Origin: Tolypeutes matacus
Taxonomy: Eukaryota > Chordata > Mammalia > Cingulata > Chlamyphoridae
DNA length: 64,000 nucleotides
Direction of reading: 5' to 3'
Assembly: GCA_026826555.1 (NCBI GenBank)
Contig: JAKSZT010039134.1
Location: 1 to 64,000, forward strand
Of the stretch, positions 60,511-64,000 are shown in pieces; positions within the stretch are counted from its first letter, which is position 1, and each line of letters starts with the position of its first letter. Below the pieces are notes generated by a model that saw only the letters and a list, made by a program, of their open reading frames with translations, was not told the origin of the DNA and did not search any database. A program made the translations under genes and the position numbers.

Positions 60511-63500
60511 TTGTTTTGTTGCAACTTCCTTGGGATTTTTTACGATGATAAACATATTGACTGTGACAGAGAGAGTTTTATTTCTTCCTTTCTGAAATGG
60601 AAGTCTTTTATTTCTTCTTCCTGCTTTGTAGCAATGGTTAAGATTTCCAGCATGCTGTTGAATAGCAGTGGTGAGAGTGGACATTCTTGCCTTATTTTCA
60701 GCTGTTAGGAGAATGCATTCAGCCTTTCACCAAAAAGAATGAAGTTAGCTGTAGGTTTTCATAGATGCCCTTGATCAAGTTGAGGATGTTCCCTACTATT
60801 TCTACTTTGCTGAACATTTTTATCATGTATAGATATAGTATAGTGTCAATTTCTTTTACTTCACCTATTGATATGATTATGCATCTTTAGTTCTTTAGAC
60901 AATTAATATGGTGGATCACAAAAATCCATTTTCAAATGTGTACCAGCTTAGCATTTTTGGGATAAATCCCACTTTGTTGTAGTAAATTCATTTTATGTAT
61001 TGCTGGGTTTAAATAGCTAATGATTTTACTCAAATTTTTGAACCATATTCATGATGGGTATTGATATGTGTAATCTTTTTAACTTTTGAACTGCTTTTAT
61101 CTGGTTTTGGTATCAGGGTAATGGTAGCTTCACACAATGACTTTGAAAGTGTTTCTTCCTCTTCTAATTTCTGAAAGAGATTTCATAGAATTGGTGCTAT
61201 TTCTTCTGTACACATTTGGTAGAATTCATCACTACTCCATCTGGGTCTGGAGATTTCTTTTTAATTATGAATAAAATTTCTATAATATTTGTAGTACTTG
61301 TCAAGTTATCTATTTCAAGTTTTGTGGGCTTTGATAGCTTTGTGTTTTTGAGAAATTAGACCAGTTTACCAAAATCATTGAAATTATGTGTGTAGAGTAG
61401 TTCATAATATTCCCATATTATGCTCTAGATGTCTTCAGGGCCTGTAGTGATATCCTGTCACTCCTAATATTGATAATTTGTGTCTTCTTTTATCTTCTCA
61501 TGATCAGCATGACTAGAGTTTTATAAATTGTATTGAGTCTTACATAATTAGCCTTTAATTTATATGGGGAATTAGAAGAAGAGTTAGGGAAGTAATGATC
61601 TGAAAGAGGGAGTTAGAGGTTCAGAAGTGTTATCAAGAAGTTTATCTTATGTGAATATTCTCACTGTCCTGATTTTCTGATAATCACAGAAGGCTAAACA
61701 TTTGCTATATTAAAAACCATGCATGTGTCCCCAGACCTAGTTTTTCTCCCTAGGTCTGGTTTTTAGAATGCTAGTGATGAACTAAGCTTGATTTATTATA
61801 TGACCATCCTGTATGGGAAATCACTGTAACTTTAGATATTATTGGTCAACCTTAAGAGATACAGCAGGGGGACAGATGTGGCTCAAATGGCTGGATATCT
61901 GTCTCCGATAGGGAGAGACCTGGGTTCGATCCCCAGGACCTCCTGGTAAAAATTTAAAAAAGAAAAATATAGAAGGTACATGAGCCGCCATTCCCTGTGC
62001 ATGAATGTGCCATCAGACCCTGCAAGCGGGTGAGTCCCCCAGGCACGCATATAGGTGCTCCACTGGGCCCTGTGAATGAGTGTACCACCAGGCCCTGCAC
62101 ACAGATGCACTGTCAGGCCCCATGTGTGGGTGCGCTGTCAGGCCCATGAGCAGGTGTGCCATCAGGCCCCATATGTGAGTGTACCACTAGGCCACGCAAG
62201 CTGATGAGCCCCCCAGGCCCCACATGCAGATGTGTCATGAGTCCCTGTGAGCAGGTACGCCACTAGGACCCACGAGGGGGTGAGAACCCCTGGCCCTGCA
62301 TGAGGGTCTGCCATCAGGGTTTGCCATCATGCCCATTGAGCACGTATGCCGACAGGCCCCGTGTGCTGCTGCACCACCAGGCCCTGCAAGCCATGCAGCA
62401 AGAGGATGATGTAACAGAAGAGTGACACAAAGGAGAGCGAAGACAAGATTTGCTGAAAACCCAGGAACTGAGGTGGCGAAGGAGGTAGGATGCCTCTCTC
62501 CCCATTGGAGATTGCAAGGATTGAATCCCAGTGAAGACAGGAGGAGAAGGATGAGAAGAGAGGGCAAGAAATGGACACAGAGAGCTGCCCAGTGAATGGA
62601 CACAAGCAGTAAAAATGGGGGGGTGGGGGTAAAAATGGATAAAATAACTTAATTAATAAATTCTTAAGAAATATATAGGGGAGTAAGATACAGACTATAG
62701 TTAGTAGTTATAATTTGAAGATTCTTTTTCATAGTTTGTTAACAAATGTTTACAACAATGCAAAGTATTTGTGTTGGGGTGATGTGTGGGAGCCCAGTAT
62801 GATGTTGTGCATGTTTGTTTTGCAAGTTCACAGTGTTTAATGAACACTTATTGTTTATGCACGTTCATGTATGAATGATATACTTCAATAAATTGTTTAA
62901 ATTAAAAAAAAAAAAAAAGAAGTTTATCTTTGAGAGCAAGCATGTCCAGGTGACAAAGTGGGACAGCAAAGGGGAAGCTGATGTAGACATAAATGGAAAG
63001 CTGTTGCTTTTGTGGGTCTGAAGCCAAACCTCTGGTGATGGGCTAGAACCAGTGTTGATAAGCAGTGCCAGTTGTCAGGAAGAAGAGATGGATATAAAAT
63101 GGAGGAGAGCAAGGAAAAGTTGGGATTCTCCAACATCTCATCAATAACAATCATCTTCAGACAGTAATGGTTTCCAAATCTCACACAAACTTCTCTTTTG
63201 TCTAATTTCATTTTGTCCACTCTAACTCAAAACTGTATAGAAAAGGAGATTTTTCAGGGAATGTACTTCCAGCTTAGCCAAATCAACACAGTACAAAACA
63301 CAAGATTAGCAAAAGAGAGTTCACGACAAGGAGTGTTAGCAGAGAAAAAGAGAGACATTTCATAATGATAAAGGGGTCATTAATATTTCAAGAAAACAGA
63401 AAATTTCTAAATGTGTTTGTACCTAATAATAGTTTCAAAATACACAGAGCAAAAATTGACAGACTTAAAGGAAGAAATAGACAAATCCATGGCCAGAGAG

Positions 63501-64000
63501 TTCTCAATTCACATCCCTCTGTAATTCATAGAACAAGTAAAGAAACAAACAAAAATTTGTAGGGCTAAAGAAGATTTGAAAAAGAGATTTGTAGAATGCT
63601 ACACCCAACAACTGTGGAATACCCTTCTTTTCAAGTTTACATGGAATATTCACTAACACACACTAAAGACTAGACCATAAAATGAGTCTCCAAAACAAGT
63701 AAGAATTGCATTCAGAGTATGTTCTTTGACCACAACAGAATTAAATTAGAAATCAACAATGAAATCTCCAAATACTTTGAGGCCATATCGTTTTTTAAAA
63801 AACAAACAAAAACAAAAGAAACAAAGAAAATATACCATAGGAGTCAAAGAAGTTCAAAGGGAACATAGAAACTATTTTGAACTGAATTGAGGAAAAATTG
63901 AAGAGGAACATATCAAAATGCATAGGATGGACCACCAGCAAGATGGTGGCAGAGTGAGGTGCTCCTAGAATCGGTGGGCAGTTAGTAATCACCCAGATAT
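60511..64000. repeat. Near-identical duplicate of 22633-26115
   Basis: Direct copy of 22633-26115 at an offset of 37878-37885 bp, by eye about 99 % identical with scattered substitutions and small indels (for example a 10-bp difference near 63100). It includes the antisense L1, the nested 1.27-kb retroposon, the composite SINE and the start of the L1 5' UTR. It begins at the first base after the N gap and runs to the window end. Confidence 0.95.
61872..62635 (+). mobile_element. Second copy of the composite SINE
   Basis: Same element as at 23995-24760, carried along in the duplicated segment with a few substitutions. Confidence 0.8.

Noticed and set aside
1..64000. A single ~38-kb tandem duplication explaining both the NBPF copies and the 22633/60511 pair
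   Set aside because: The offsets are similar (about 37.9-38.2 kb), but the NBPF copies are only about 80-90 % alike while the other pair is about 99 %, and 12520-22633 does not match 50760-60410. Treated as coincidence or separate events.

Overview
This is mammalian (eutherian) nuclear DNA, most likely from a xenarthran, probably an armadillo. It is AT-rich, intron-rich and full of L1 and MIR repeats. It also holds tRNA-derived SINEs of the armadillo DAS type (box A and box B visible) and a LINE-1 3' UTR style I associate with Xenarthra. The species call is inference. There is no bacterial or viral gene content.

The main content is an NBPF-family (Olduvai/DUF1220) locus on the minus strand, in two tandem copies. 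The right copy (56229 down to 36301) can be assembled by hand into 16 coding exons. All junctions are GT-AG, every splice phase matches, and there is no internal stop. The model runs from an ATG one base after a good acceptor to a TAG and encodes about 774 aa. Its order is N-terminal coil (exons 1-3), Olduvai (5), Olduvai (7), coil (9), coil (11), Olduvai (13), then a 212-residue C-terminus (14-16) that I do not recognise. Short 49-55-nt exons (4, 6, 8, 10, 12) link the blocks, giving the short-exon plus ~170-nt-exon doublets typical of NBPF genes.

The left copy (about 12520 down to beyond position 1) is a decayed paralogue of exons 6-14. It has three in-frame stops, a 1-nt deletion, lost splice sites and a ~4.6-kb deletion that removed the exon-13 Olduvai domain. 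Later insertions in it (a U1 snRNA retrocopy, a solo LTR, L1 pieces) are absent from the matching places in the right copy.

Region by region: 1-12520 left NBPF copy; 12520-20090 unique sequence, one solo LTR, an L1 fragment, a 110-bp retroposon and a TSPAN17-like processed pseudogene; 20090-26040 mostly antisense L1 with a nested 1.27-kb retroposon carrying a composite SINE; 26041-31110 an L1/HAL1-like element with tandem 5' UTR units, ORF1 remains, an ORF2 tail and an unusual 42-bp palindrome; 31110-36300 unassigned sequence and old repeats; 36301-56230 the intact NBPF-like gene; 56230-60410 old L1 and one LTR; 60411-60510 a 100-N gap; 60511-64000 a near-identical copy of 22633-26115. That last copy begins exactly at the gap, so it is either a very recent duplication or an assembly artefact.
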